Source: Chitinophagaceae bacterium UBA4411 (GTDB lineage Bacteria; Bacteroidota; Bacteroidia; Chitinophagales; Chitinophagaceae). Taken from it: 64,000 nucleotides of DNA. The DNA is taken from the NCBI GenBank assembly GCA_002400415.1, contig DGQP01000005.1, positions 342,243 to 406,242 on the forward strand, written 5' to 3'. The notes under the pieces are model-generated. The model had not been told where the DNA came from. It did no database searches and saw only the letters and a program-made list of their open reading frames with translations. Below, in pieces: positions 24,513-32,616 of this stretch. How positions within the stretch are numbered: the first letter of the stretch is position 1; each line of letters starts with the position of its first letter. Position numbers and translations under genes: made by a program.

Positions 24513-27077
24513 ATGAAACGTGGTATTTTACTTGCGGGCCTTTTGTTACCCCTGCTGGTCTTTGCACAGCTTACCGGCCGGGTGGTGAATGATAATAACG
24601 AAGGGGTGCCTTATGCGAATGTGGCCATAAAGAATTCCTCAATAGTGGCAACTACCGATTCAGCGGGTCGTTTTTCTTTTGAGGCTATTCAGAAGTTTCC
24701 TTTTACACTGATCATTTCTTCAGCAGGCTATACCTCCCAGGAATTTACGGTCAGGAATGCCGGCATAAATAATGTGGTTATACAACTGCAACTGCTTTTT
24801 CAGCGGGATACAGTCATTATTACTTCCAGGCGCCGAAAGGAAATACTGCAGGATGTTCCTATTCCTATTTCGGTGATAAGCAGCAGCCAGGTGGAAGATG
24901 CCGGTGCATTCAACGTTAACCGGGTGAAAGAATTCGTACCCTCTGTTCAGCTTTATACATCTAATCCCCGTAACACAGGTATTAATATCAGAGGACTGGG
25001 CTCTCCATTTGGTCTCACCAATGATGGTCTTGACCCGGGAGTTGGTTTCTATGTGGATGGTGTTTACTATGCCCGCCCTGCTGCTGCTACATTTGATTTT
25101 ATAGATGTGGAACGTATCGAAGTGCTGCGGGGACCACAGGGAACACTATTTGGAAAAAACACTACTTCAGGGGCACTTAATATAACTACCCGTAAACCTG
25201 GTTTTAAACCCGGTGGTAATTTTGAAGTGAGCTATGGTAATTATGGTTATGTGCAGGCCAAGGCTTCTGTAAACGGACCGCTGAGTAAAAAATTTGCAGC
25301 CCGCCTGTCTTTCTCCGGAACGCAACGGGACGGTGTGATTGAGAATGTGAGTACCGGCAGGTTTACCAATGATATTAATAACCAGGGTTTTCGTGGCCAG
25401 TTGTTGTTCAAACCATCCGATAATACCTCTGTTACTTTATCGGGAGATGCTTCAAGGCAGCGACCTGATGGTTATGCACAGGTTGTGGCCGGTGTTGTAC
25501 AGACAAAACGGGCAGCCTACCGCCAGTTCAATGCAATCATAGCAGATCTTGGGTACAGCTTACCAAGCCAGAATGCTTTTGACAGGAAAATAGATCATGA
25601 TACTCCCTGGCGGTCGGGTAATGACCTGGGCGGCGTGTCACTTAATATCGACCATAAAACAGGGCCGGGAACGCTTACGTCAACTACCGCCTGGCGTTAT
25701 TGGGATTGGGATCCGTCCAACGACCGGGATTTTACAGGACTGCAGGCATTGGCCAAATCGCAAAACCCTGCGAAGCACCGCAACTGGTCGCAGGAACTTC
25801 GTTATGCAGGTGAATTTTCTTCCCGTTTAAGTGGTGTGGTTGGCCTTTTCTATATTGACCAGGAAGTTAAAATCAATGGAACAGAAGAATCTGGTTCTGC
25901 ACAATGGCGTTTTTCACAAAGCTCGACCAGTAACCTATGGAAAACACCAGGTCTATTTGAAGGATACGGCATCTATACAAAAGCTTCGATAAAATCACAG
26001 AGTGCAGCGGCATTCGCCAATGTTGATTGGGAAATTACAAAAGGCTTACACGTATTGCCAGGTCTCCGGTTTAATTACGACAAGAAAGATGTAAGCTATA
26101 ACCGGGTGGCAGCCGGGGGACTTGATACGGCTACATATAATGGCTCACAAGCTGATAAGGCCACACTCCAGGGATTTAAAAATGGGGTTTACAGCAGTCA
26201 GTATTATGTCGCCGATGCTGATGAGAATAACCTGACCTGCCAGCTTACTATTGCCTACAGTGCCAGTAAGCATATCAATGCTTTTGCAACTTATTCCACC
26301 AGCTTTAAGCCGGTGGGTGTTAATGTGGCTGGTCTCCCAACGGTTAATGGTCAGGCGGCAACTGACCTGGCGGTAATAAAACCCGAGGATGTGAAGAATA
26401 TTGAATTGGGTATTAAGACTAATCCGATTGATAACTTAACGTTGAACCTTACGTTTCACAACACCGACATCAAAAACTACCAGACAAATGTTCAATCAGC
26501 AGAATTAGGAGTTAACCGTGGCTATATCGCCAATGCTGAAGAAGTAAATGTAAAAGGCCTTGAACTGGATGCAAATTTTAAAGCTACCCGGTTCTCTTTT
26601 TACGGGGCTTTAACCTATACGGATGCCAAATATGTGAAATTTATCAATGCACCACTTCCGTTGGAAGAAACGGGATTGACAGAGAATGGTGTGCAGAAAG
26701 CATTCAAGGATATTTCAGGTGGTGAACTTCCGGGTATATCCAAATGGGCGGGATCATTAGGTGCTGAGTTTACCACTCCTGCCGCTTTCTTAGGCAAAGC
26801 CGGAAAATTTTTTGTGGCACTGGATGGCTATTATCGTTCTTCTTTCTCATCCAGCCCTTCACCCTCTGCTTACCTCAATATAGATGGCTATGCGCTGATC
26901 AATGGAAGATTTGGCTTCAGGTCTGTCAATGGTTTTTCAGCCTTTATCTGGGGACGTAATTTATTCGATAAAGATTACTATGAACAACTGCTGCCTGCCG
27001 GTGGTAATGCCGGGCACTATGCCGGTGTACTGGGTGATCCAAGAACGTATGGCATCACCTTAAGGTATTCATTTTAA
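24513..27077 (+). CDS. TonB-dependent outer membrane receptor, probably sulfur-regulated
   Basis: An 854-residue outer-membrane active transporter. It has a signal peptide (to about FAQL, residue 20), a CarboxypepD_reg-like domain (about 21-105), a plug (about 110-230; INIRGLG, GVGFYVDGVYYARPAA, IEVLRGPQGTLFGKNTTSGALN) and a 22-strand-type barrel ending in YGITLRYSF with terminal Phe. There is no SusD partner. The plug sequence resembles stand-alone FyuA/siderophore-type receptors. Two sulfur operator copies upstream suggest that the ligand is a sulfur compound rather than iron or glycan; that is inference. A terminator follows at 27129. Confidence 0.92.
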   Translation: MKRGILLAGLLLPLLVFAQLTGRVVNDNNEGVPYANVAIKNSSIVATTDSAGRFSFEAIQKFPFTLIISSAGYTSQEFTVRNAGINNVVIQLQLLFQRDTVIITSRRRKEILQDVPIPISVISSSQVEDAGAFNVNRVKEFVPSVQLYTSNPRNTGINIRGLGSPFGLTNDGLDPGVGFYVDGVYYARPAAATFDFIDVERIEVLRGPQGTLFGKNTTSGALNITTRKPGFKPGGNFEVSYGNYGYVQAKASVNGPLSKKFAARLSFSGTQRDGVIENVSTGRFTNDINNQGFRGQLLFKPSDNTSVTLSGDASRQRPDGYAQVVAGVVQTKRAAYRQFNAIIADLGYSLPSQNAFDRKIDHDTPWRSGNDLGGVSLNIDHKTGPGTLTSTTAWRYWDWDPSNDRDFTGLQALAKSQNPAKHRNWSQELRYAGEFSSRLSGVVGLFYIDQEVKINGTEESGSAQWRFSQSSTSNLWKTPGLFEGYGIYTKASIKSQSAAAFANVDWEITKGLHVLPGLRFNYDKKDVSYNRVAAGGLDTATYNGSQADKATLQGFKNGVYSSQYYVADADENNLTCQLTIAYSASKHINAFATYSTSFKPVGVNVAGLPTVNGQAATDLAVIKPEDVKNIELGIKTNPIDNLTLNLTFHNTDIKNYQTNVQSAELGVNRGYIANAEEVNVKGLELDANFKATRFSFYGALTYTDAKYVKFINAPLPLEETGLTENGVQKAFKDISGGELPGISKWAGSLGAEFTTPAAFLGKAGKFFVALDGYYRSSFSSSPSPSAYLNIDGYALINGRFGFRSVNGFSAFIWGRNLFDKDYYEQLLPAGGNAGHYAGVLGDPRTYGITLRYSF

Positions 27078-27128
27078 TAAAGGAGCTTATGACCCTGTTT
27101 TTTTTCGATAAGCAAGTTTTAGAGAAAA

Positions 27129-27157
27129 GCGTCCCGATTCTTCGGGATGCTGTTTTT
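27129..27157 (+). terminator. Terminator after the TonB-dependent receptor
   Basis: GCGTCCCGA, four-base loop, TCGGGATGC (one G-U pair), followed by TGTTTTT. A standard intrinsic terminator 50 bases after the receptor stop. It implies that the genes from 27312 have their own promoter. Confidence 0.85.
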
Positions 27158-27281
27158 AGTTTTAAAAGAAAAGATAACAAATTAGTGATATAGCTATAAG
27201 TATGATAATAATACCGTCTTGATACAGGTACATTACGGGACTATTCATGCAGCGGGTGCATTTTATTTTCACAATCTTGAT

Positions 27282-27295
27282 TTACGGAGTCGTAA
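27282..27295. promoter_or_regulatory. Short inverted repeat before the AhpD-like gene
   Basis: TTACG-GAGT-CGTAA (the arms are perfect), 17 bases before the ATG at 27312. It does not match the sulfur operator. It could be a binding site for another regulator or a small hairpin; the rest of the 27158-27311 gap is AT-rich with nothing else recognisable. Confidence 0.35.
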
Positions 27296-27311
27296 TATAA
27301 AATAAAAGGAT

Positions 27312-27851
27312 ATGGCAAGAATTGAACCAGTACAATCTAGTGAATTAGCACCCTCGGTTCGCATTGCTTTTGAAAGACATGCGGAGGGTTATAACGGGGC
27401 ACTTACAAATACCAAGCGGACACTGGGGCATTCACTACCGGCCTTCGAAGTCTATATGCAATGGTATTCTTTGTTTGAGTCGGTGGAAAAGATATTGGGC
27501 AAAAGGCTGGCGTATTTATATGCATATACTATTTCTTCGGCATCCACCTGCACAATTTGTGCTGCCTTTTTCAGGAAGAAAATCGTTGACGCAGGCGAGA
27601 ATCCTGATGATTTACTTCTTACTGCTTCCCAGAAAAGCATTATTGACTTTGGTTGCAGTATTGCCAGGCATCATGGCAACATTGCTGATCATATTTATAA
27701 TGAAGTGGCTAAGCAGTATAATGCTGCTGATGTGGTGACACTCATTGCATTCGCCGGGCAAATGATTGCCACAACAATTTTTAATAATGTGGTGGAAACA
27801 GATATTGATGATTACCTGGTTGGTTATGTTCCGCCTGTAAAATATTACTAA
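27312..27851 (+). CDS. AhpD-like carboxymuconolactone decarboxylase family protein
   Basis: A 179-residue helical protein of the AhpD/CMD superfamily. The redox CxxC motif is present as STCTICAAFFRK (about residue 78), placed as in alkylhydroperoxidase AhpD, with the following helix carrying F/R/K instead of the classic H. Such proteins act as disulfide reductases or peroxidases; others lack enzyme data. No signal peptide. One base separates it from the aldo/keto reductase, so the two are co-transcribed. Confidence 0.8.
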   Translation: MARIEPVQSSELAPSVRIAFERHAEGYNGALTNTKRTLGHSLPAFEVYMQWYSLFESVEKILGKRLAYLYAYTISSASTCTICAAFFRKKIVDAGENPDDLLLTASQKSIIDFGCSIARHHGNIADHIYNEVAKQYNAADVVTLIAFAGQMIATTIFNNVVETDIDDYLVGYVPPVKYY

Positions 27852-27852
27852 A

Positions 27853-28764
27853 ATGAAAAAAATATATCTGAGTGATTCCGGGCCAAAAGTGTCTCCTGCT
27901 ATTTATGGTTTCTGGCGCTGGGAGGATACAGGCGTTTCCGGCCTGAAAGCAATGGAGAAAATCGTCAATTATTGCCTTGAGCAGGGGATCAATACGTTTG
28001 ATCATGCGGATATTTATGGGGGATACCAATGTGAAGAATTGTTTGGGGAAGTACTAAAGCAAAAGTCGTTCAGGCGGGAAGATGTTGTACTGTTTACCAA
28101 ATGTGGTATTAGTATCCCGCATGCTAACCGGCCGGAAATCAGGGTCAAGCATCTCGATACTTCAGCAGCGCATATCACGGCCAGTGTTGACAATTCACTT
28201 CGCAAACTCAGGACAGATTATATTGATATTTTCCTGCTGGATCAGTTAGATCCTCTAGCAAACCTGGAGGAAACTGCACTGGCACTGGAACGCTTAAGAG
28301 GATCAGGAAAGATCAGGAATATCGGGGTCGCCAACTTTTCTGTTTTTCAGCACCAGTTGCTCGCCTCCTACCTGAAAGTACCGATTGTAACCAATCATAT
28401 TGAACTGAACCTGCTGAATACAACTGCGCTGGATAACGGCCAGCTGGATTATATCAAGCAGCGTTATATGCGGCCACTGGCTGCAGCACCCTTGGCGGGA
28501 GGACGAATAGAGAATGGCACTGATGAGTTAGCAGTACGGGTACATTATATACTGGAACAACTGAGCAAGAAATATGATTCCAATATCGAATCTATCGCGG
28601 TGGCCTGGTTGATAAAACTTGGGGCATTGCCCCTGATCGGAACAACCAGTGAGCAAAGGATCAGGAATATCGTTGATGCATTTGATATTGAGCTTGACCG
28701 GCAGGACTGGTATGAACTCTATGCAGTATCAAGGACCAAAGCTGACAGAGCTGATATATACTGA
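27853..28764 (+). CDS. Aldo/keto reductase
   Basis: NADPH-dependent oxidoreductase of the aldo/keto reductase superfamily (YdhF-like branch). The 303 residues contain the barrel with the active-site pattern INTFDHADIYGGYQCEELFG (Asp and Tyr), KCGI for the catalytic Lys region, DYIDIFLLDQLDPL with Asp/Gln where His is more usual, and the cofactor segment PLIGTTSEQRI. Its substrate is unknown. It lies in an apparent operon with the AhpD-like gene and the membrane hydroxylase downstream (18-base gap). Confidence 0.87.
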   Translation: MKKIYLSDSGPKVSPAIYGFWRWEDTGVSGLKAMEKIVNYCLEQGINTFDHADIYGGYQCEELFGEVLKQKSFRREDVVLFTKCGISIPHANRPEIRVKHLDTSAAHITASVDNSLRKLRTDYIDIFLLDQLDPLANLEETALALERLRGSGKIRNIGVANFSVFQHQLLASYLKVPIVTNHIELNLLNTTALDNGQLDYIKQRYMRPLAAAPLAGGRIENGTDELAVRVHYILEQLSKKYDSNIESIAVAWLIKLGALPLIGTTSEQRIRNIVDAFDIELDRQDWYELYAVSRTKADRADIY

Positions 28765-28782
28765 TATACTAAATCCAATTGT

Positions 28783-29997
28783 ATGCAATTAAATTACCTG
28801 GCACTTGCCGTCCCTTTTTTTACTGGATTGATGTACCTGGAGTATTATCTCAGTAAGAAAAAAGGGAAAGGGGATAATTTTCATTTTAATGAAGCCGTGG
28901 CTAATATCAATGTAGGGATAGCCGAACGGCTATCTGACCTTTTTGCCACAGGTCTGTTTTATTTCTTCTTTGTATGGATACACAGGAACTTTGCTTTGTT
29001 TGATATTAACCCGGGTTTCTTTACCTGGGTATTGTTGTTCCTGTTCACAGATTTCATGTGGTATTGGTACCACCGGTTTGGACATGAAGTAAATTTATTC
29101 TGGAGTGTGCATGTGGTACATCACCAGAGTGATGATTATAATTTTACAGTTTCGGCAAGAATCACGGTTCTTCAGGCCACAGCCCGCTGTTTATTCTGGG
29201 CGGTGCTTCCCCTGATCGGTTTCCCGGCAGAAATGATCACTATCTTTTTACTGATTCATGGAACCTATCCGTTCTTCACCCATACGCAACTGGTAGGTAA
29301 ACTGGGCTGGCTGGAATATTTTATGGTCACCCCATCCCATCACCGGGTGCACCACAGCAGTAACCCGCAGTACCTGGATAAAAACTATGGTGATGTACTT
29401 ATCATCTGGGATAAAATGCTGGGAACATTTGCGGAGGAAAAAGAGAAGCCTGTATATGGCTTAACCAAGCCACTGAACAGTCATAGTTTTCTCTGGCAGC
29501 ATTTTCATTTTATTCTTGAGATCATTATTGCCTTTAAAAGGGCAAAAGGATTCAGGCAAAAATTTAAAACCCTGTTCGGCAAACCCGACGATATTGACCC
29601 GAGAATAAGAGCCAGCCTCGAGCGAAAGCTGTCCTTTAAGGAACAGGAGGTAAAATATTCTGCACCCTTATTGAATTATATTAAGGTACAAACCATCTTA
29701 TCCCTGTTACTGTTATTTTTTGTAATCCTGTTTGAGCATTATTTCAGTGGTATTAAAATAGCGTTGCTCTCCCTGTTTATACTATTGAGTGTAATCACTA
29801 CGGGTAGTATGCTGGAACAACGGCGCTGGATTTTTCACCTGGAATTTGCAAGACTGGCCCTGGCTGGTATACTGGCATGGGTGTCATTTCCGTACTTTAA
29901 CCTCACGGTTTTTTTACTGAGTTTATCGGCTGTTATTATTTTGTTCTATAAGACGATAGGCAACAGGTATTATGCCTACTTATATAAGTATGACTAA
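28783..29997 (+). CDS. Membrane fatty acid hydroxylase (sterol desaturase family)
   Basis: Integral-membrane di-iron oxygenase of 404 residues. Histidine boxes are clear: WYHRFGHEVNLFW, VHVVHHQSDDYN and SHHRVHHSSNPQYLD. About five to six hydrophobic segments flank them, and a C-terminal half with three further membrane helices (about 305-400) is an extension beyond the core domain. Members hydroxylate or desaturate lipids. Bacteroidota make sulfonolipids, and its place in a sulfur-linked region invites the idea of sulfonolipid modification, but the sequence does not show this. Confidence 0.85.
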   Translation: MQLNYLALAVPFFTGLMYLEYYLSKKKGKGDNFHFNEAVANINVGIAERLSDLFATGLFYFFFVWIHRNFALFDINPGFFTWVLLFLFTDFMWYWYHRFGHEVNLFWSVHVVHHQSDDYNFTVSARITVLQATARCLFWAVLPLIGFPAEMITIFLLIHGTYPFFTHTQLVGKLGWLEYFMVTPSHHRVHHSSNPQYLDKNYGDVLIIWDKMLGTFAEEKEKPVYGLTKPLNSHSFLWQHFHFILEIIIAFKRAKGFRQKFKTLFGKPDDIDPRIRASLERKLSFKEQEVKYSAPLLNYIKVQTILSLLLLFFVILFEHYFSGIKIALLSLFILLSVITTGSMLEQRRWIFHLEFARLALAGILAWVSFPYFNLTVFLLSLSAVIILFYKTIGNRYYAYLYKYD

Positions 29998-30045
29998 GAT
30001 ATGACAGCCGTGACGGGACAGGGGGATTTATTTATCAAAATAATA

Positions 30046-30066
30046 AGTCTATAAATTTTGTATACG
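30046..30066 (+). promoter_or_regulatory. Sulfur operator site 5 (weaker)
   Basis: AGTCTAT, seven bases, GTATACG. The left half is perfect, the right half has two mismatches. The left part and spacer (AGTCTATAAATTT) are almost identical to site 3. It lies 40 bases before the ATG at 30107. A TAAATTTTG in the spacer is one base longer than the -7 consensus. Confidence 0.5.
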
Positions 30067-30106
30067 TATAATTCCTGTTTTGGTTTGTTTTCCAAATCAT
30101 AAAGAG

Positions 30107-30430
30107 ATGAAGAAGTTAATTGTTTTGTGGACGTTTTTTATACTGGTTATCCAGTCGGGGTTCACTCCGGCTGCACTATTGCTTTCAAATACAGTTACCG
30201 GCATTGTGGTATCAGAAAAAACCGGGAAACCGGTGGCGGATGCTTTTGTATATGTTACATTGGGTGAAGAGGAAGCACTGACTAATGCGAAAGGAGAATT
30301 TAAAATCACAACGGTCAGGAAGCTGCCACTGACAATAACAACAGAACATTGGGAGTATAAAAAACAGCAACTGGATATTACTGATGCAAACCAGAAACTG
30401 CTGGTAAAGTTAAAACCCAGGATGAACTAA
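30107..30430 (+). CDS. Small secreted carboxypeptidase-regulatory-like domain protein
   Basis: A 107-residue protein with an N-terminal signal (MKKLIVLWTFFILVIQSGF) and a single CarboxypepD_reg-like Ig-type domain (VTGIVVSEKTGKPVADAFVYV ... through LLVKLKPRMN). This domain normally sits at the N-terminus of TonB-dependent receptors; here it stands alone. The start is ATG 30107 rather than the upstream TTG. An operator copy upstream links it to the sulfur regulon. It could interact with a receptor plug or TonB; no function is known. Confidence 0.7.
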   Translation: MKKLIVLWTFFILVIQSGFTPAALLLSNTVTGIVVSEKTGKPVADAFVYVTLGEEEALTNAKGEFKITTVRKLPLTITTEHWEYKKQQLDITDANQKLLVKLKPRMN

Positions 30431-30504
30431 TTAGGTACCCTTGAAAGTATGAGAGCTGTGGCTGGCACACTAACCCATTTAGCCATTGTGCTCTTCAAAG
30501 TAAG

Positions 30505-30575
30505 CGTTACGTGGCCGAGAGGACAGGCAGAGGTTTGCAAAACCTTTTACGAGGGTTCGATTCCCTCCGTAACCA
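30505..30575 (+). tRNA. tRNA-Cys (GCA) with odd acceptor end
   Basis: A full cloverleaf: D-stem GCC/GGC, anticodon stem GAGGT/ACCTT with loop TTGCAAA (anticodon GCA at 30537-30539), T-stem GAGGG/CCCTC with loop TTCGATT. The acceptor stem CGTTACG/CGTAACC pairs at six positions, but position 1-72 is C opposite C and the discriminator is A. Bacterial tRNA-Cys normally has G1-C72 and U73. A single inserted C after G30504 would explain the mismatch. CCA is not encoded. It may be a working copy with lower charging or a decaying copy. Confidence 0.85.
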
Positions 30576-30584
30576 CTATTCATC

Positions 30585-30608
30585 GGGGAAGTGAAACTTC
30601 CCCTTTTT
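30585..30608 (+). terminator. Terminator after tRNA-Cys
   Basis: GGGGAAG, TGAAA loop, CTTCCCC, then TTTTT. It is a strong intrinsic terminator ten bases after the tRNA, ahead of metZ. Confidence 0.9.
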
Positions 30609-30631
30609 CACTATCATGGGCCGCAGGGTTG

Positions 30632-30639
30632 TATCTTTG
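30632..30639 (+). promoter_or_regulatory. -7 promoter box of metZ
   Basis: TATCTTTG followed by CTGC, an exact TAnnTTTG box, 31 bases before the metZ ATG. Confidence 0.65.
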
Positions 30640-30669
30640 CTGCTTTAATTTTAAAAGACAGCAAAGGTT

Positions 30670-31845
30670 ATGGCGAAGCAACACCCGGAAACAAAAGCGA
30701 TCAGAATTCAAACAGTTCAAACAAGCCAGAAAGAACATTCAACACCTTTATTCCTGACCAGCAGTTTTACTTATCAATCAGCAGAAGATATGGCAGATGC
30801 GTTTGCTGATGATTCGCTGGACGTAAATATCTACTCCCGGTTTTCTAATCCAACTGTTGATGAGTTCATTACCAAGATTGCCGCTCTCGAAGGGGCTGAA
30901 GATGGTATTGCTACCGGAACAGGCATGGCCGCCGTCTTTTCCACGTTCATGACTTTTCTATCCAAAGGAGATCATATCATTTCTGCATCCGCCGTGTTTG
31001 GTTCTACACATACCATCCTTACCAAGTATTTACCAAAATGGGGAATTGAGTCATCCTATTTCGATTTAAGCAAACCGGAAACCATTGCTCCCCTTATCCA
31101 GCCCAATACAAAAATGTTCTATCTCGAAACGCCGAGTAACCCGGGTTTGGATATTATCGATATTGAATACGTTGCTGCGATTTGCAAACAGCATAATATT
31201 TTACTCGTGGTGGACAATTGTTTTGCTACTCCGGCTGTGCAACAGCCCATAAAATTTGGTGCGGACCTCGTACTGCATTCTGCCACTAAATTTATTGACG
31301 GGCAAGGAAGGGTATTGGGCGGTGTGGTAGTTGGCAGGAAAGAACTGATCAACCCGCTTTATTTATTTGTAAGAAATACTGGACCTTCATTAAGTCCTTT
31401 TAATGCATGGGTGCTCAGCAAAAGCCTGGAAACATTATTCATCCGTATGGATAAGCATGCATCGAATGCGATGCAACTGGCAGTGACTTTACAAAATCAT
31501 CCAAAGATCAGTTCAGTGAAATATCCTTTCCTGGAATCACATCCGCAATATGCAATTGCAAAAAAGCAAATGAGTAACGGCGGTGGTATTGTCACTTTTG
31601 AACTAAAAGGAGGTATTGAGAGCGGCCGGAGATTTTTGAATGCCCTGCAAATGCTTTCCATGACCAATAACCTGGGTGACAGCCGGAGTATTGCTTCACA
31701 CCCCGCATCCACCACCCATTCCAAATTAACAGAAGAAGAAAGACAGTCTGTGGGTATTACCCCGGGCCTGATCAGGCTTTCTGTTGGACTTGAACACCCG
31801 GCTGATGTATTGCAGGATATTTTACAGGCTTTGGATAAATGCTGA
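30670..31845 (+). CDS. metZ: O-succinylhomoserine sulfhydrylase
   Basis: PLP enzyme joining sulfide to an activated homoserine to make homocysteine, consuming the sulfide made by CysIJ. The 391 residues have the Cys/Met-metabolism PLP fold: YSRFSNPTVDEF, the ETPSNPGLDI segment, the PLP lysine in LHSATKFIDGQGRVLGG (a MetZ-type sequence), and GLIRLSVGLEHPAD. The choice of MetZ over cystathionine lyase rests on the KFIDGQGRVLGG form. It abuts the convergent rluA-type gene with no gap. Confidence 0.88.
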   Translation: MAKQHPETKAIRIQTVQTSQKEHSTPLFLTSSFTYQSAEDMADAFADDSLDVNIYSRFSNPTVDEFITKIAALEGAEDGIATGTGMAAVFSTFMTFLSKGDHIISASAVFGSTHTILTKYLPKWGIESSYFDLSKPETIAPLIQPNTKMFYLETPSNPGLDIIDIEYVAAICKQHNILLVVDNCFATPAVQQPIKFGADLVLHSATKFIDGQGRVLGGVVVGRKELINPLYLFVRNTGPSLSPFNAWVLSKSLETLFIRMDKHASNAMQLAVTLQNHPKISSVKYPFLESHPQYAIAKKQMSNGGGIVTFELKGGIESGRRFLNALQMLSMTNNLGDSRSIASHPASTTHSKLTEEERQSVGITPGLIRLSVGLEHPADVLQDILQALDKC

Positions 31846-32571
31846 TTATTTACTTTTCCACTTTTTTAATTGCTGCAGCAACGCTTTTAATTCCTTTGGC
31901 AACGGGGCTTCCAGTTCAATCTTTTCACCAGTGATATCGGTAAAAGTTAACTGGTAAGCATGTAAAGCCAGCCGGTTCAGCAAGGGTCTTTCTTCCAGCT
32001 CATTTTTGGAGAGTTTGAATTTTTTGTGTTTCAGCGAAGAAAGTAAAACGGGTTTCCCGTCCCCGTATAATGGATCACAAACTATCGGGTTTCCCATTTC
32101 TTTTGCATGCACCCTGATCTGGTGTGTTCTGCCGGTATGAATTTGAAATTGCAGCCAGGCATATACTCCAAAATCTTCCAGCACTTCATAATCGGTCAGT
32201 GCATCTTTCCCTTTGCGGTGAATGATCATGGTGCCGTTTTTGGCAGGATGTTCGCCCATGGGGGCATCAATGTTGCCCTTCTTTTCCATAGGAGAACCGG
32301 TGACTAAACCGAGGTATATCTTTTTTGTAAGCCTTCCTTCAAATTGCAGGCTCAGCTGTTTGTGAGAAACTTCATTCTTTGCAAAAATGATCAGGCCGCT
32401 GGTGTCTTTATCCAGCCGGTGCACTGTGAAGATGTTACCGTATTTATCCTTCAGTAATTGCTTCAATGAAATTTCTTTTCCTTCCCGGTCAGGGATAGAT
32501 AATAACCCGGATGGCTTATTCAAAGCAATCCAGTTTTCGTTTTCAACAATAATAATATCCCGGAGATTCAT
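31846..32571 (-). CDS. RluA-family pseudouridine synthase
   Basis: RNA pseudouridine synthase of 241 residues. Catalytic Asp lies in the HRLDKDTSGLIIFAK motif (about residue 55), and the C-terminal motif HTGRTHQIRVHAKEMG is intact. There is no S4 domain, as in the RluA/TruC group, so tRNA or 23S rRNA are both possible targets. Only the stop-to-stop boundary separates it from metZ. Confidence 0.9.
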   Translation of the reverse strand: MNLRDIIIVENENWIALNKPSGLLSIPDREGKEISLKQLLKDKYGNIFTVHRLDKDTSGLIIFAKNEVSHKQLSLQFEGRLTKKIYLGLVTGSPMEKKGNIDAPMGEHPAKNGTMIIHRKGKDALTDYEVLEDFGVYAWLQFQIHTGRTHQIRVHAKEMGNPIVCDPLYGDGKPVLLSSLKHKKFKLSKNELEERPLLNRLALHAYQLTFTDITGEKIELEAPLPKELKALLQQLKKWKSK

Positions 32572-32616
32572 TGGCTGTATTAGTAACTATTTGTGGTTAT
32601 GAGGGGATTTAATAGT

